Source of the DNA: Terasakiispira papahanaumokuakeensis
Lineage (GTDB): Bacteria > Pseudomonadota > Gammaproteobacteria > Pseudomonadales > Halomonadaceae
Assembly: GCF_001709345.1 (NCBI RefSeq)
Contig: NZ_MDTQ01000001.1
Location: 972,742-1,036,741 of the forward strand
Direction: 5' to 3'
DNA: 64,000 bases
Part shown: in pieces, positions 46,064 through 52,651 of the stretch
Layout: every line of letters starts with the position of its first letter
Numbering within the stretch: the first letter of the stretch is position 1
Program-made: the position numbers and the translations under genes
The notes under the pieces: model-generated
The model's database searches: none
Told to the model about the DNA's origin: nothing
What the model saw: only the letters and a program-made list of their open reading frames with translations

Positions 46064-46682
46064 ACGAAAATTCCTTAAGGTTGGTTCGAGTTCTCTTGCG
46101 TTAGGCGCTTTTGGCTTAAGCAAGCCTGCTTCTGCTCTTTTAAATTGCACACCGTTTAATTTTCAAGGTATACAGCAGTGTGAGGCGGGAATTGACTCTA
46201 GACTTGCTCATGTGAGTGCAGCTTCTGTCGGCGGGCAGCATATGACTCAATGGTGTTGGGCTGCCTGTATAGAAATGGTTTTCAGATACTATGGATTGCG
46301 CGTCCCCCAAGAAGAAATCGTTCAACAAACCTGGGGTGGGATAGTTAATTTACCTGGCCAACCTCATCAGATTCTCGCGAATCTAAATCGTTCTTGGAGA
46401 GACTCAAGAGGGCGAGGATTTTATGTTTCAGGTGATGCTTTCTCTGCCAATCCAATGACAGCAGCACAAGACTTATCAATCGATATGCCGTTAATTATAG
46501 GCACAATGGGGCACGCTATGGTTTTAACATCATTAATGTATGTACGAGATCACTTTGGTCGTGGAGATGTCACAGCTGCTGTAGTACGAGATCCATGGCC
46601 AGGTAACGGCAGACGAGTTTTATCTGCTCAAGAGTGGTATAACACTTCGTTTCTCGCTCGCATCAGAGTAAACCCGGCCTAG
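46056..46682 (+). CDS. Tat-exported papain-like cysteine peptidase
   Basis: A 208-residue protein with a twin-arginine signal (MDRRKFLKVGSSSLALGAF). The catalytic Cys motif QWCWAACIEMVFRYYG and the His motif MGHAMVLTSLMYV match the papain-like AvrRpt2/C39-like group. VVRDPWPGNG supplies the likely Asn/Asp. It would act in the periplasm or outside the cell. It is AT-richer than flanking genes. Its stop codon lies inside the left arm of an attC-like site, as in a compact gene cassette. The target is unknown. Confidence 0.82.
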   Translation: MDRRKFLKVGSSSLALGAFGLSKPASALLNCTPFNFQGIQQCEAGIDSRLAHVSAASVGGQHMTQWCWAACIEMVFRYYGLRVPQEEIVQQTWGGIVNLPGQPHQILANLNRSWRDSRGRGFYVSGDAFSANPMTAAQDLSIDMPLIIGTMGHAMVLTSLMYVRDHFGRGDVTAAVVRDPWPGNGRRVLSAQEWYNTSFLARIRVNPA

Positions 46683-46740
46683 CAAAGTGCTGCTAGGGAC
46701 AAACCTACGCTACGCTCCGGTTTGCCCCAGATCACTCGTT
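46677..46740 (+). other. attC-like site interrupted by an IS remnant
   Basis: The left arm GCCTAGC overlaps the peptidase stop codon. Inside is the stem GGGACAAACC / GGTTTGCCCC with one extrahelical A, a typical attC feature. The site stops at ACTCGTT, where the IS begins. Joining it to the right flank of the IS (CGTTATGC from 47250, with CGTT duplicated) restores CGTTATGC, an integron-like core. So the IS landed in the core of a complete attC. Confidence 0.6.
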
Positions 46741-47249
46741 CAGGCTGTAGAAAAACCTCCGGAACTATGATGTGATCGGGTTTTGAAACGCAGGAGACGG
46801 TGATGGCTCGATTCAAGCACTACGATTACAACCCAACGACCCGCGAGCGACACCGACTGGATGAAACATCGCGTCGACCGTCCCCACGGTAAACAAATCT
46901 ACAGCCACCGGATGCCCGTTGTAGAACCGGTATTCGGCAACATCGGCACAACGAAGGGGCTGAACCGCTTTAGTCTGCGGGGCAAGAAGAAAGTACAAGG
47001 TCAGTGGCAGCTTACTGCTTGATGCACAATATTGAGAAGTTAGCGAATTATGGTCGTTTGGTTGTGTCATGAAGTGTCATCAGGTGCGAAGTATATCGCT
47101 TTTTGAACCTAGCAGACCGCTTTCAGCGAGCCTAAGTTGGGCGCTCAAGTGACTAAATGCCAATATTAAAATGACTCAGCCAGATGACCGACTAGGCATA
47201 AGGACAAAAGGCGCTGGAGACGGCTCGAAATTGGGCTTTTCTACAGCCT
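46741..47249 (+). mobile_element. Decayed IS1182-like element
   Basis: About 509 bases bounded by 16-base inverted repeats with one mismatch: AGGCTGTAGAAAAACC (46742-46757) and the complement of AGGCTGTAGAAAAGCC (47234-47249). CGTT occurs on both outer sides as a likely target duplication. Inside is only the two ends of a transposase gene, so most of the element was deleted. It cannot move by itself. Confidence 0.75.
46803..47072 (+). pseudogene. IS1182-family transposase remnant
   Basis: The start (MARFKHYDYNP) behind CAGGAGACGG is followed by a large internal deletion. In another frame the C-terminal part reads MKHRVDRPHGKQIYSHRMP, VEPVFGNI, LNRFSLRGKKKVQGQWQL and, after a one-base deletion, YCLMHNIEKLANYGR. 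These are typical IS1182-type DDE transposase C-terminal sequences. At least one deletion and one frameshift make it nonfunctional. Confidence 0.85.
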
Positions 47250-47295
47250 CGTTATGCTTCCCTCGGCTAGCAGGATCAAGGATAAGAATTTCTAT

Positions 47296-48125
47296 ATGAG
47301 CAATAAATTTACATATCAATCAGATGATTATGATCGACAGTCGCAAAGATTCGTGATTCCTTTATATGTCAAGGATGAATTAGACAGTTACGAATATTCA
47401 TCTACAGGGACACTCGTTAGTTATAAAGGATATCATTTTATAATTTTCGCTGCGCATGCGTTAGGCGGTGGGGTTGAGTTTGAGAATATCTACACTTTTG
47501 GTAGTGATGGAGATTTTTATCGGATCATGGATTTTGCAGATGATTATCAAGTGTTCAAAGAAGAGGATATAGTTATTGTTGATTGTTTTAATCGAGCATT
47601 AAAAAACAAAAACTACTTTAATCTTGATATAAAAAGTCTGAACGGTTTTGATAAAAAGCACTTTGCTTGGACTGGGTTTCCTGCAAGTAAAACTAAATTA
47701 AAGAAAGCACATAAAAGCAGTTCAAAAGAAGCTTTGGAAAATAAATTTGTATATATTGATGAAAGTGGAAATACTTTAAAAATGCCAAGTACTTTACGAT
47801 AGTTTCGAAAATAGTAATAAATAACAAAGTTAAAATTTCTGGCGTTTATGATAGAAAGGGTTTGAATTTAAAATACCAAGGCAATGTGAGCATGGGGCCA
47901 CACCCTCAAGGTATGAGTGGTGGTGCTATGTATTTTTTTTCAAAAAATCAGATGTTGAAATCAAACATTGATGACACCTTTCGGTTTGCAGGAATAGGTA
48001 TCGAGTACAAAAAAGATAACTCGATTATCGGTGTTCCTAGGCTTAAAATAATTGAGTTAATAGAAATGCTTGATATCGAAAGACCTATTCAAGTCAAGCT
48101 GGTTCAAAATAGCTCAGCCAGGTAG
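47296..48125 (+). pseudogene. Trypsin-like serine protease cassette gene, frameshifted
   Basis: The first frame (47296-47802, 168 codons) and a second frame (to 48125) read as one protein of about 276 residues if one A is added in the A-run near 47776-47782. The reconstructed protein has His in FAAHALGGG, Asp in EEDIVIVDCF and Ser in PQGMSGGAMYFF, the order of a trypsin-like catalytic triad. There is no signal peptide. It starts 45 bases after the restored attC core, a short leader typical of cassettes. The lesion may be real or an assembly error in a homopolymer. Confidence 0.7.
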
Positions 48126-48202
48126 ATGCAACCGAACTTCGGCAATGCGGCGGATACAAGCGCCTCGATTGATGAAGACAAAGAGGCATGAGCTAGCTTT
48201 TT

Positions 48203-48275
48203 TCGCTTGCAAGCAAGCTCCCACAGCCCTTCAGATTACCCTCTGAACCTTCTGTGGGAGTCTGCTTGCAGGCGA
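48203..48275. repeat. REP-like inverted repeat
   Basis: Two 24-base arms (48203-48226 and 48252-48275) are inverted with three mismatches; each contains CTCCCACAG. This resembles REP/BIME palindromes of Pseudomonas. It lies between the broken protease gene and the second long attC-like site. Together with 48126-48308 it occupies a gap with no gene. Confidence 0.75.
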
Positions 48276-48308
48276 TTGTGTGAAGGGCTGCAAGCAGACC
48301 AGCAATAG

Positions 48309-48465
48309 CCCATCAACCCATGTCAATCAACGCGCATTTTTTACTGGCGCCATCGCCTAAGATGTTTCAGTATCAAGAGATTAGGGGCACAAAGTTGCGG
48401 CATAGTGAGCACAAAATTTGATATAAATGAGCATGCGCACTTTTCACAAGAGACAATGGTTAGGG
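48309..48465 (+). other. Long attC-like (VCR-type) site, copy 2
   Basis: About 157 bases similar along their whole length to 45773-45931. AACCCATGTC at the left pairs with GACAATGGTT at the right, GCGCAT with ATGCGC, and GCCTAA with TTAGGGGC, giving an imperfect hairpin. It ends in GTTAGGG (48459-48465), after which similarity to copy 1 stops. A cassette gene begins 20 bases later. Confidence 0.55.
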
Positions 48466-48485
48466 TTATCTAAAATATCCTTGAT

Positions 48486-48725
48486 ATGACCCCTATAAAT
48501 GAATCTGATGGTGAGGATGCTATATTCTTTGAAGAATACAATCGCTATCCCGGCACTAAGTTCGGAGGCTTTCCAAATTGTATTCAACACGGTCATAATT
48601 TAGATGGGTTCGTTTTTCAAATCGGCAGTGAGGAAAAGCCAAATTGGATGTGGGCTGATAACGGAATCGCCTATTTCAATAAAGACGAGTCTGGTGATTG
48701 GGTGTTCGAATGCCAGTTCTACTAA
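48486..48725 (+). CDS. Small DUF1963-like cassette protein
   Basis: A 79-residue acidic protein. The order TKFGGFPNCIQ, FVFQIGSEE and MWADNGIAYFNK...FECQFY resembles the C-terminal half of YwqG/DUF1963 proteins (TKxGGxPxxIQ ... GDxGxxYxF). The N-terminal half of that family is missing. It is bounded by attC-like sites on both sides and reads in the cassette direction. The function is unknown; DUF1963 proteins often occur near toxin-immunity loci. Confidence 0.7.
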   Translation: MTPINESDGEDAIFFEEYNRYPGTKFGGFPNCIQHGHNLDGFVFQIGSEEKPNWMWADNGIAYFNKDESGDWVFECQFY

Positions 48726-48729
48726 CCAC

Positions 48730-48788
48730 AGCTAACAAGCTTGTCAGTAAAGGCGCTCTTGATTGCGCGCCTTTACAAAAGCATTATG
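48730..48788 (+). other. Short attC-like site
   Basis: Four bases after the preceding stop codon comes GCTAAC, then a perfect ten-base-pair stem GTAAAGGCGC / GCGCCTTTAC (48747-48756 with 48767-48776), then CATTATG. The core differs from GTTATG by one base at the first position. Length (about 59 bases) and position fit a simple attC. Confidence 0.6.
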
Positions 48789-48824
48789 TTCCCGAGTGCC
48801 CCTGTGTTTAGAGAGAGATTGATT

Positions 48825-49349
48825 TTGCTAAAATTTGAACTGTCAGTAGGTACGATTAGTATTGATGATCGTTATGATGAATGTTTTACTGATCCAATAA
48901 AAGTCGCCTTTCTTGATGATAAGGAATGTGAGTTTTTAATTGAGAATTACAAGGATGATAAAGTTAAAGAAGATTTTCAAAAGGCAATCAATAACTTTAT
49001 AAATCTAGACAAAAGCGTTCTCTATGGTGTCAGTGGATTGGTTTATCAATATTATTTGAAAACTTTGAAGTACCTGAGCCCTGAGGATGATGGCTATGTT
49101 GAAATTGAAAGGCCGCAAGATGTTTGGCAATTTGTTCGATTTGGATGTGAGCCAGCGGTGTCTCGTCGAGATGATGATAATACGATATACATTTCATTGG
49201 TATGCAGTTGTGATTGGGAGCGAGAGCATGGACTACAGTTAGTGTTCAAAGATGGTCGCTATGTCAACAAACTAGGGGGGTATGATGGTCATTTAACTCA
49301 CTCGGATGCTTTTGATGATGAATCTCTAGAAGGTGTTATTTATAGATAA
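48825..49349 (+). CDS. DUF6985-like cassette protein
   Basis: A protein of about 174 residues, low in GC. The C-terminal part SCDWEREHGLQLVFKDG followed by KLGGYDGHLT resembles DUF6985-type proteins found singly in many bacteria. The N-terminal part has no recognised domain. The start is uncertain: TTG 48825 follows the purine-rich GAGAGAGA, while ATG 48786 overlaps the attC core. It is on the cassette strand. The function is unknown; an immunity role is only a guess. Confidence 0.65.
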   Translation: MLKFELSVGTISIDDRYDECFTDPIKVAFLDDKECEFLIENYKDDKVKEDFQKAINNFINLDKSVLYGVSGLVYQYYLKTLKYLSPEDDGYVEIERPQDVWQFVRFGCEPAVSRRDDDNTIYISLVCSCDWEREHGLQLVFKDGRYVNKLGGYDGHLTHSDAFDDESLEGVIYR

Positions 49350-49363
49350 GAATAATAAGCTAG

Positions 49364-49454
49364 GTTGCTTACATCGGTAATCAAGTAACACTTGTAGCGA
49401 TGGGCGAGATTGAAAAAATATAGTGGCATTTATTTTGCGGCTTAGCGGTTATGT
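49364..49454 (+). other. Candidate attC-like site (weak)
   Basis: The segment after the DUF6985-like gene ends in GCGGTTATGT (core at 49448-49454). GCTAGGTTGC at its left partly matches the complement of GCGGCTTAGC at its right. Pairing is poor, so this is a tentative site placed mainly by position between cassette genes. Confidence 0.3.
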
Positions 49455-49531
49455 CCTTTGTTTGGATGGCTTTCAATGACCCCAAAATTTTTCCTGCTGG
49501 CTGCGCGAAAGTTTAACATGACACCCTTAGA

Positions 49532-49553
49532 GTGCCTGTCGGCACCTTTTTTT
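49532..49553 (+). terminator. Rho-independent terminator upstream of the qnr-like gene
   Basis: A short stem GTGCC / GGCAC with a TGTC loop is followed by seven Ts. It would stop transcripts from upstream cassettes, so the qnr-like gene probably needs its own promoter in the AT-rich 90 bases that follow. Confidence 0.65.
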
Positions 49554-49642
49554 GGCTGTTTTTTTGTTTTTTAATAGTCTTTTTATTGGAAGGTTTTTGG
49601 TAAATGATAGCCTTCGATTCAATGTTTTAAAAAGGTTGTAAA

Positions 49643-50299
49643 GTGAATAAAACTGATCAGTCATATTCTCAAGTGGATTTCGCCAGTCAAGATCTTAGTG
49701 AATACATTTTTTCTAACTGTAAATTCTATTGCTGTAGCTTTAAGCGCGCTTATCTGAGAGATACTCAATTTATTGATTGTCACTTTATTGAGCAAGGGGA
49801 GTTGGAAGGGTGTGATTTCTCTTACTCCGATCTTCGAGACGCCTCATTTAAGAGGTGTAAGCTAGTTATGTCCTGCTTTATTGGGGCAAACTGTTTCGGT
49901 CTTGAATTGAGGGAGTGTGATTTAAAAGGGGCTAACTTTTCTCAAGCTAGCTTCGTGAATCGAGTGTCTCATAAGATGTACTTTTGTTCTGCGTACATCA
50001 CAGGCTGTAATCTATCCTATGTTAACTTTGAGAAACAGCTTATAGAAAAGTGTGACTTATTTGAGAACCGATGGATTGGTGCTCACTTAAGGGGCGCTTC
50101 ATTTAAAGGCTCAGACCTCAGTCGTGGTGTCTTTTCGGAAGATTGTTGGGATCAATGTCGAGTGCAAGGCTGCGACCTGAGTCATTCTGAATTACATGGC
50201 CTAGATCCTAGAAAAGTGGATCTAACCGGTGTGAAAATATGCACTTGGCAACAAGAGCAATTACTAGAACAATTAGGTCTGATCATCATTCCAGATTAA
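49643..50299 (+). CDS. qnr: Qnr pentapeptide repeat protein (QnrVC-like)
   Basis: A 218-residue pentapeptide-repeat protein with the exact length and landmarks of Qnr quinolone-resistance proteins: GCDFSYSDLRDASFK, GANCFGLELRECDLKGANFS, VSHKMYFCSAYITGCNLSY, KCDLFENRWIGA and the C-terminus VKICTWQQEQLLEQLGL. The N-terminus (MNKTDQSYSQVDF..QDLS..F.NCKFYCCSFKRA) is closest in my recollection to the integron-borne QnrVC group. Qnr proteins mimic DNA and protect gyrase and topoisomerase IV from fluoroquinolones. The start is GTG with a weak AAGG site. A terminator lies upstream; I see no clear LexA box. Resistance is predicted, not shown. Confidence 0.92.
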   Translation: MNKTDQSYSQVDFASQDLSEYIFSNCKFYCCSFKRAYLRDTQFIDCHFIEQGELEGCDFSYSDLRDASFKRCKLVMSCFIGANCFGLELRECDLKGANFSQASFVNRVSHKMYFCSAYITGCNLSYVNFEKQLIEKCDLFENRWIGAHLRGASFKGSDLSRGVFSEDCWDQCRVQGCDLSHSELHGLDPRKVDLTGVKICTWQQEQLLEQLGLIIIPD

Positions 50300-50302
50300 G
50301 CG

Positions 50303-50427
50303 AAAGATTTGACTACGCATATTGGGAGGTCGAGCAAGATGCGGACTACGTCTCTATTCAAGAGGCTAAAGCTAACTTACCCTCTCAATACCAAAACGTA
50401 GCGGTCAATTGGCAAAAATATGGCTAA
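50303..50427 (+). pseudogene. Coding remnant between qnr and the next cassette gene
   Basis: Right after the qnr stop codon, another frame reads about 40 residues of protein-like sequence (RFDYAYWEVEQDADYVSIQ...VNWQKYG) ending at TAA 50425. No start codon fits it, and no attC separates it from qnr. It may be the 3' end of a lost cassette gene fused to the qnr cassette. Confidence 0.45.
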
Positions 50428-50668
50428 GCACATGACAAGTCGAGGCATGCCGCAAGAAGAAGATTTTCCTAAAGGAACGGCGTTTTACATTTTTGAGTGG
50501 GATGTCCCGTTATCAAAAGAGCCCAATGCAGATGGTCAAACGGTTTCTTATTTTAATTGGTTCGGTGGGGAGAAGAAGCCTTACCCGATAGAGCGATTAA
50601 AAATAGATAATCATTGGCCTGCAGATTCATACGCTCAGTGGATTAAGGTTATTGAGGCATCATTGTGA
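50420..50668 (+). CDS. 82-residue orphan cassette protein
   Basis: An 82-residue soluble protein containing GTAFYIFEWDVPLSKE and YFNWFGGEKKPYPIERLKID. I recognise no domain. The start could be ATG 50420, which overlaps the preceding remnant, or ATG 50432. Its stop codon lies four bases before GCCTAAC, the left arm of the best attC-like site in the window, a classic cassette geometry. The function is unknown. Confidence 0.6.
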   Translation: MAKHMTSRGMPQEEDFPKGTAFYIFEWDVPLSKEPNADGQTVSYFNWFGGEKKPYPIERLKIDNHWPADSYAQWIKVIEASL

Positions 50669-50672
50669 AAGG

Positions 50673-50744
50673 GCCTAACAAATGGTTGTGGCGGAGCAAC
50701 TTTTCGCTGGTGCTACAAGCTGCCCACTATGCCAAGCGTTAGCG
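50673..50744 (+). other. attC site (best example)
   Basis: About 72 bases starting with the R'' box GCCTAAC and ending with the R' box GTTAGCG. The arms CTAACAAATGG and CCAAGCGTTAG are near-complementary, and shorter pairings lie inside. It follows a cassette gene stop codon by four bases. This is the expected form of an integron recombination site, and it appears to be the right boundary of the array. Confidence 0.72.
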
Positions 50745-51182
50745 TTCAAAAGATTCTGAGATACGCTTAAGAACAGACAGTGTTGTCTCAAGCTCTGCTT
50801 TGGTGATACCCGTCGAGCATTCCATCGCCCATCCCGATTGCTTTTCACTCAACTTCGAAAATACCGTTTCCCCTAGTGCCGAGAGGCATATCAGTTTTGC
50901 ACGTTTATGGTCTGGGTTGTTCTGGAAACACAGCAGTTCATCCTCACGCATGGCGTCAACAAGTCGTTGGACTGCTTGTCGTGTCAGCCCCATGCTTCTG
51001 GCTATTTGCGGCACGGTTTGCGGTTTACCCGCTAGGGAAAGTGCACCCAAAACCTTCCATCGGGCACTCGTAATGCCATATTCCTCACCCATGTGGTCAC
51101 CTTCACTGACAAGAAGCCCTCCCAGCTTGAATACTTCAAGAACAATGTCGGTGAACACCGGGCCCTTCTGAGGGTCGTTCAT
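50739..51182 (-). CDS. MarR family transcriptional regulator
   Basis: A regulator of about 147 residues. The winged helix is visible as GITSARWKVLGALSLAGKPQTVPQIARSMGLTRQAVQRLVDAM, followed by the wing NNPDHKRAKLICLS. I chose ATG 51182 because it has an AGAAGGA ribosome site and leaves a palindromic operator outside the gene; longer starts to 51239 are possible. It is divergent from a small membrane protein and probably represses it and itself. Its stop codon falls in the attC core. Confidence 0.85.
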   Translation of the reverse strand: MNDPQKGPVFTDIVLEVFKLGGLLVSEGDHMGEEYGITSARWKVLGALSLAGKPQTVPQIARSMGLTRQAVQRLVDAMREDELLCFQNNPDHKRAKLICLSALGETVFSKLSEKQSGWAMECSTGITKAELETTLSVLKRISESFER

Positions 51183-51203
51183 ATCCAATCCTTCTGCTTG
51201 TTT

Positions 51204-51257
51204 TGACAACATGTTGACATAATGAGTCTGTATTTTCATAATGACAACATGTTACCA
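51204..51257. promoter_or_regulatory. Paired MarR operator palindromes
   Basis: TGACAACATGTTGACA (51204-51219) and TGACAACATGTTACCA (51242-51257) share a 12-base block, TGACAACATGTT, with an internal AACATGTT palindrome, 38 bases apart, between the divergent marR-like and membrane-protein genes. They are the likely binding sites of the MarR protein. Confidence 0.75.
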
Positions 51258-51282
51258 AATTGGTCTTCCTGAGGAAACACAG

Positions 51283-51726
51283 ATGCTCATTCTCCATCGA
51301 TTTGCAGCATTCATCGCGGTCTTGTGCATTGCGACGTTTTTCTCGGCAACCATTTTGGTCGAGCTTTTGGGCACTGGAGAATCTATTGCTATTCTGAAAA
51401 GCCTCATTGTATGGCCCGGCTTGTTTATTCTTGTTCCTTCCATTGCCTTAACTGGGGGCAGTGGTTTCGCTTTGGCAAAATCTAGAAGTGGCCAATGGGT
51501 ACGACAAAAGAAAAAGAGAATGCCGTTTATTGCTGCCAATGGCATATTGGTGCTCATTCCATGCGCAGTATTTCTGAATTGTTGGGCATTTGCGGGCACT
51601 TTTGATACCCATTTCTACATCGTGCAAGGCGTCGAGTTACTGGCGGGTGCAATCAATCTCATTTTGATGGGATTGAATATGAGAGATGGCTTTAGAATGA
51701 GCGGTAAATTTAGGCGATCGGCGTGA
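51283..51726 (+). CDS. Four-span membrane protein under MarR control
   Basis: A 147-residue integral membrane protein with four hydrophobic segments (for example FAAFIAVLCIATFFSATILVE and FIAANGILVLIPCAVFL). It resembles small DUF2269-like proteins but I cannot assign a family with confidence. ATG 51283 follows GAGGAAA. The MarR-type operators just upstream suggest inducible expression. The function is unknown. Confidence 0.75.
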   Translation: MLILHRFAAFIAVLCIATFFSATILVELLGTGESIAILKSLIVWPGLFILVPSIALTGGSGFALAKSRSGQWVRQKKKRMPFIAANGILVLIPCAVFLNCWAFAGTFDTHFYIVQGVELLAGAINLILMGLNMRDGFRMSGKFRRSA

Positions 51727-51772
51727 ATAAACCGCTCACAATGCTGCCTTGCGGACGCAGCCGCTAAGCTCT

Positions 51773-51880
51773 GTTTGAACATTTCTCAGTGAAATATCAG
51801 GGGCAATGGGTCGGGGTTATCCGCATCGAAAGTTTGGTTTCGAGAAGGTCAAAGCAGTGGATGGGATGGTGAGAATGGAG
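51773..51880 (+). pseudogene. Internally deleted GNAT gene remnant
   Basis: The segment encodes FEHFSVKYQGQWVGVIR, nearly identical to residues of the GNAT gene at 42588, then jumps without the intervening 180 bases to RKFGFEKV...DGMVRME, its C-terminus, in another frame. It is a deletion remnant of a paralogue. The rest of 51727-52041 contains no gene. Confidence 0.85.
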
Positions 51881-52041
51881 AGAAGGCACAATAAGAAATG
51901 CGATGTCTATCACTTGCAGTATTTGGTTAACAAAGCAAAGAACTCATGAGTTTTGGGAAAGCTATTCAACAGATCTCATCTACCGCCACGAGACGTTATG
52001 GCGCACTGAGTCAATAGCCCTCGATTAGGAGGGCTTGTGGG

Positions 52042-52644
52042 TTAGGCGAAGGCGGTTGTTGTGGTGCTGGGACGTTCTGACAGGCCTGTCGCCCAGTTTG
52101 CCAAGTGTGGGTGCTGGTGCTGCCATTGTCGCTCAGGCAGCCGAAAATCGATGTAGCTCAAGGCCACGATGGTAATAATCTGGCCCAGGTTGATCTCGCC
52201 CCGCATGACGTCAGTGTCGACCTTATCTTCTAGCCTTTGCAGGCCTCTTGTGATGGCCTTTTGTCGACGTTCCCCGAGGACTGTTAGGTCACTCTCTTTG
52301 CCTAAATGCTTGCGGTTAATCACTGTTGTAAACGCTGCATCAGTCAGCCCCTGACTCAGGCCCGAGAGGGCAAGAACATCAGCGTAGTGAGGGGTATGCA
52401 GTAAGCTGTTGGCCGGGGAAAGGCTATCCAAATAGGAGGCAATAAGCAGGGATTCTGAAATGGCTTCGCCCTCATCGGTGACCAATACTGGAATCTTGCT
52501 GTTTGGGTTGGCAGTGAGCAAAGCTTTGTCGTCGGCCCAGGGGTCGACCCAGATCAGATTCACTTGCGGGTCCAGCTGTTTTTCGATCGCGCAGATTCGC
52601 GCGACTCTTGCGTAAGGGGACGTTTTGTTTAGGTACAATTCCAT
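52042..52644 (-). CDS. Glutathione S-transferase family protein
   Basis: A 200-residue GST-fold protein. The thioredoxin-like N-terminal domain starts ELYLNKTSPYARVARI and has the cis-Pro region NSKIPVLVTDEGEAISESLLIASYLD, the glutathione gamma-glutamyl site. The C-terminal helical domain follows. It lies seven bases after the MFS transporter gene on the same strand, so transport and conjugation or reduction of a compound may be linked. The substrate is unknown. Confidence 0.88.
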   Translation of the reverse strand: MELYLNKTSPYARVARICAIEKQLDPQVNLIWVDPWADDKALLTANPNSKIPVLVTDEGEAISESLLIASYLDSLSPANSLLHTPHYADVLALSGLSQGLTDAAFTTVINRKHLGKESDLTVLGERRQKAITRGLQRLEDKVDTDVMRGEINLGQIITIVALSYIDFRLPERQWQHQHPHLANWATGLSERPSTTTTAFA

Positions 52645-52651
52645 CGTTGTT

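Noticed and set aside
46813-47070. Minus-strand open frame of 85 codons inside the IS remnant
   Set aside because: It is the antisense of the transposase fragments, which are clearly readable on the plus strand.
49556-49642. LexA box upstream of the qnr-like gene, as in qnrB
   Set aside because: A CTGT is followed by T-runs but no ACAG at the right spacing, so SOS control is not supported.
52018-52035. Hairpin GCCCTC/GAGGGC as a terminator for the GST gene
   Set aside because: The stem is only six base pairs and no T run follows on the minus strand.
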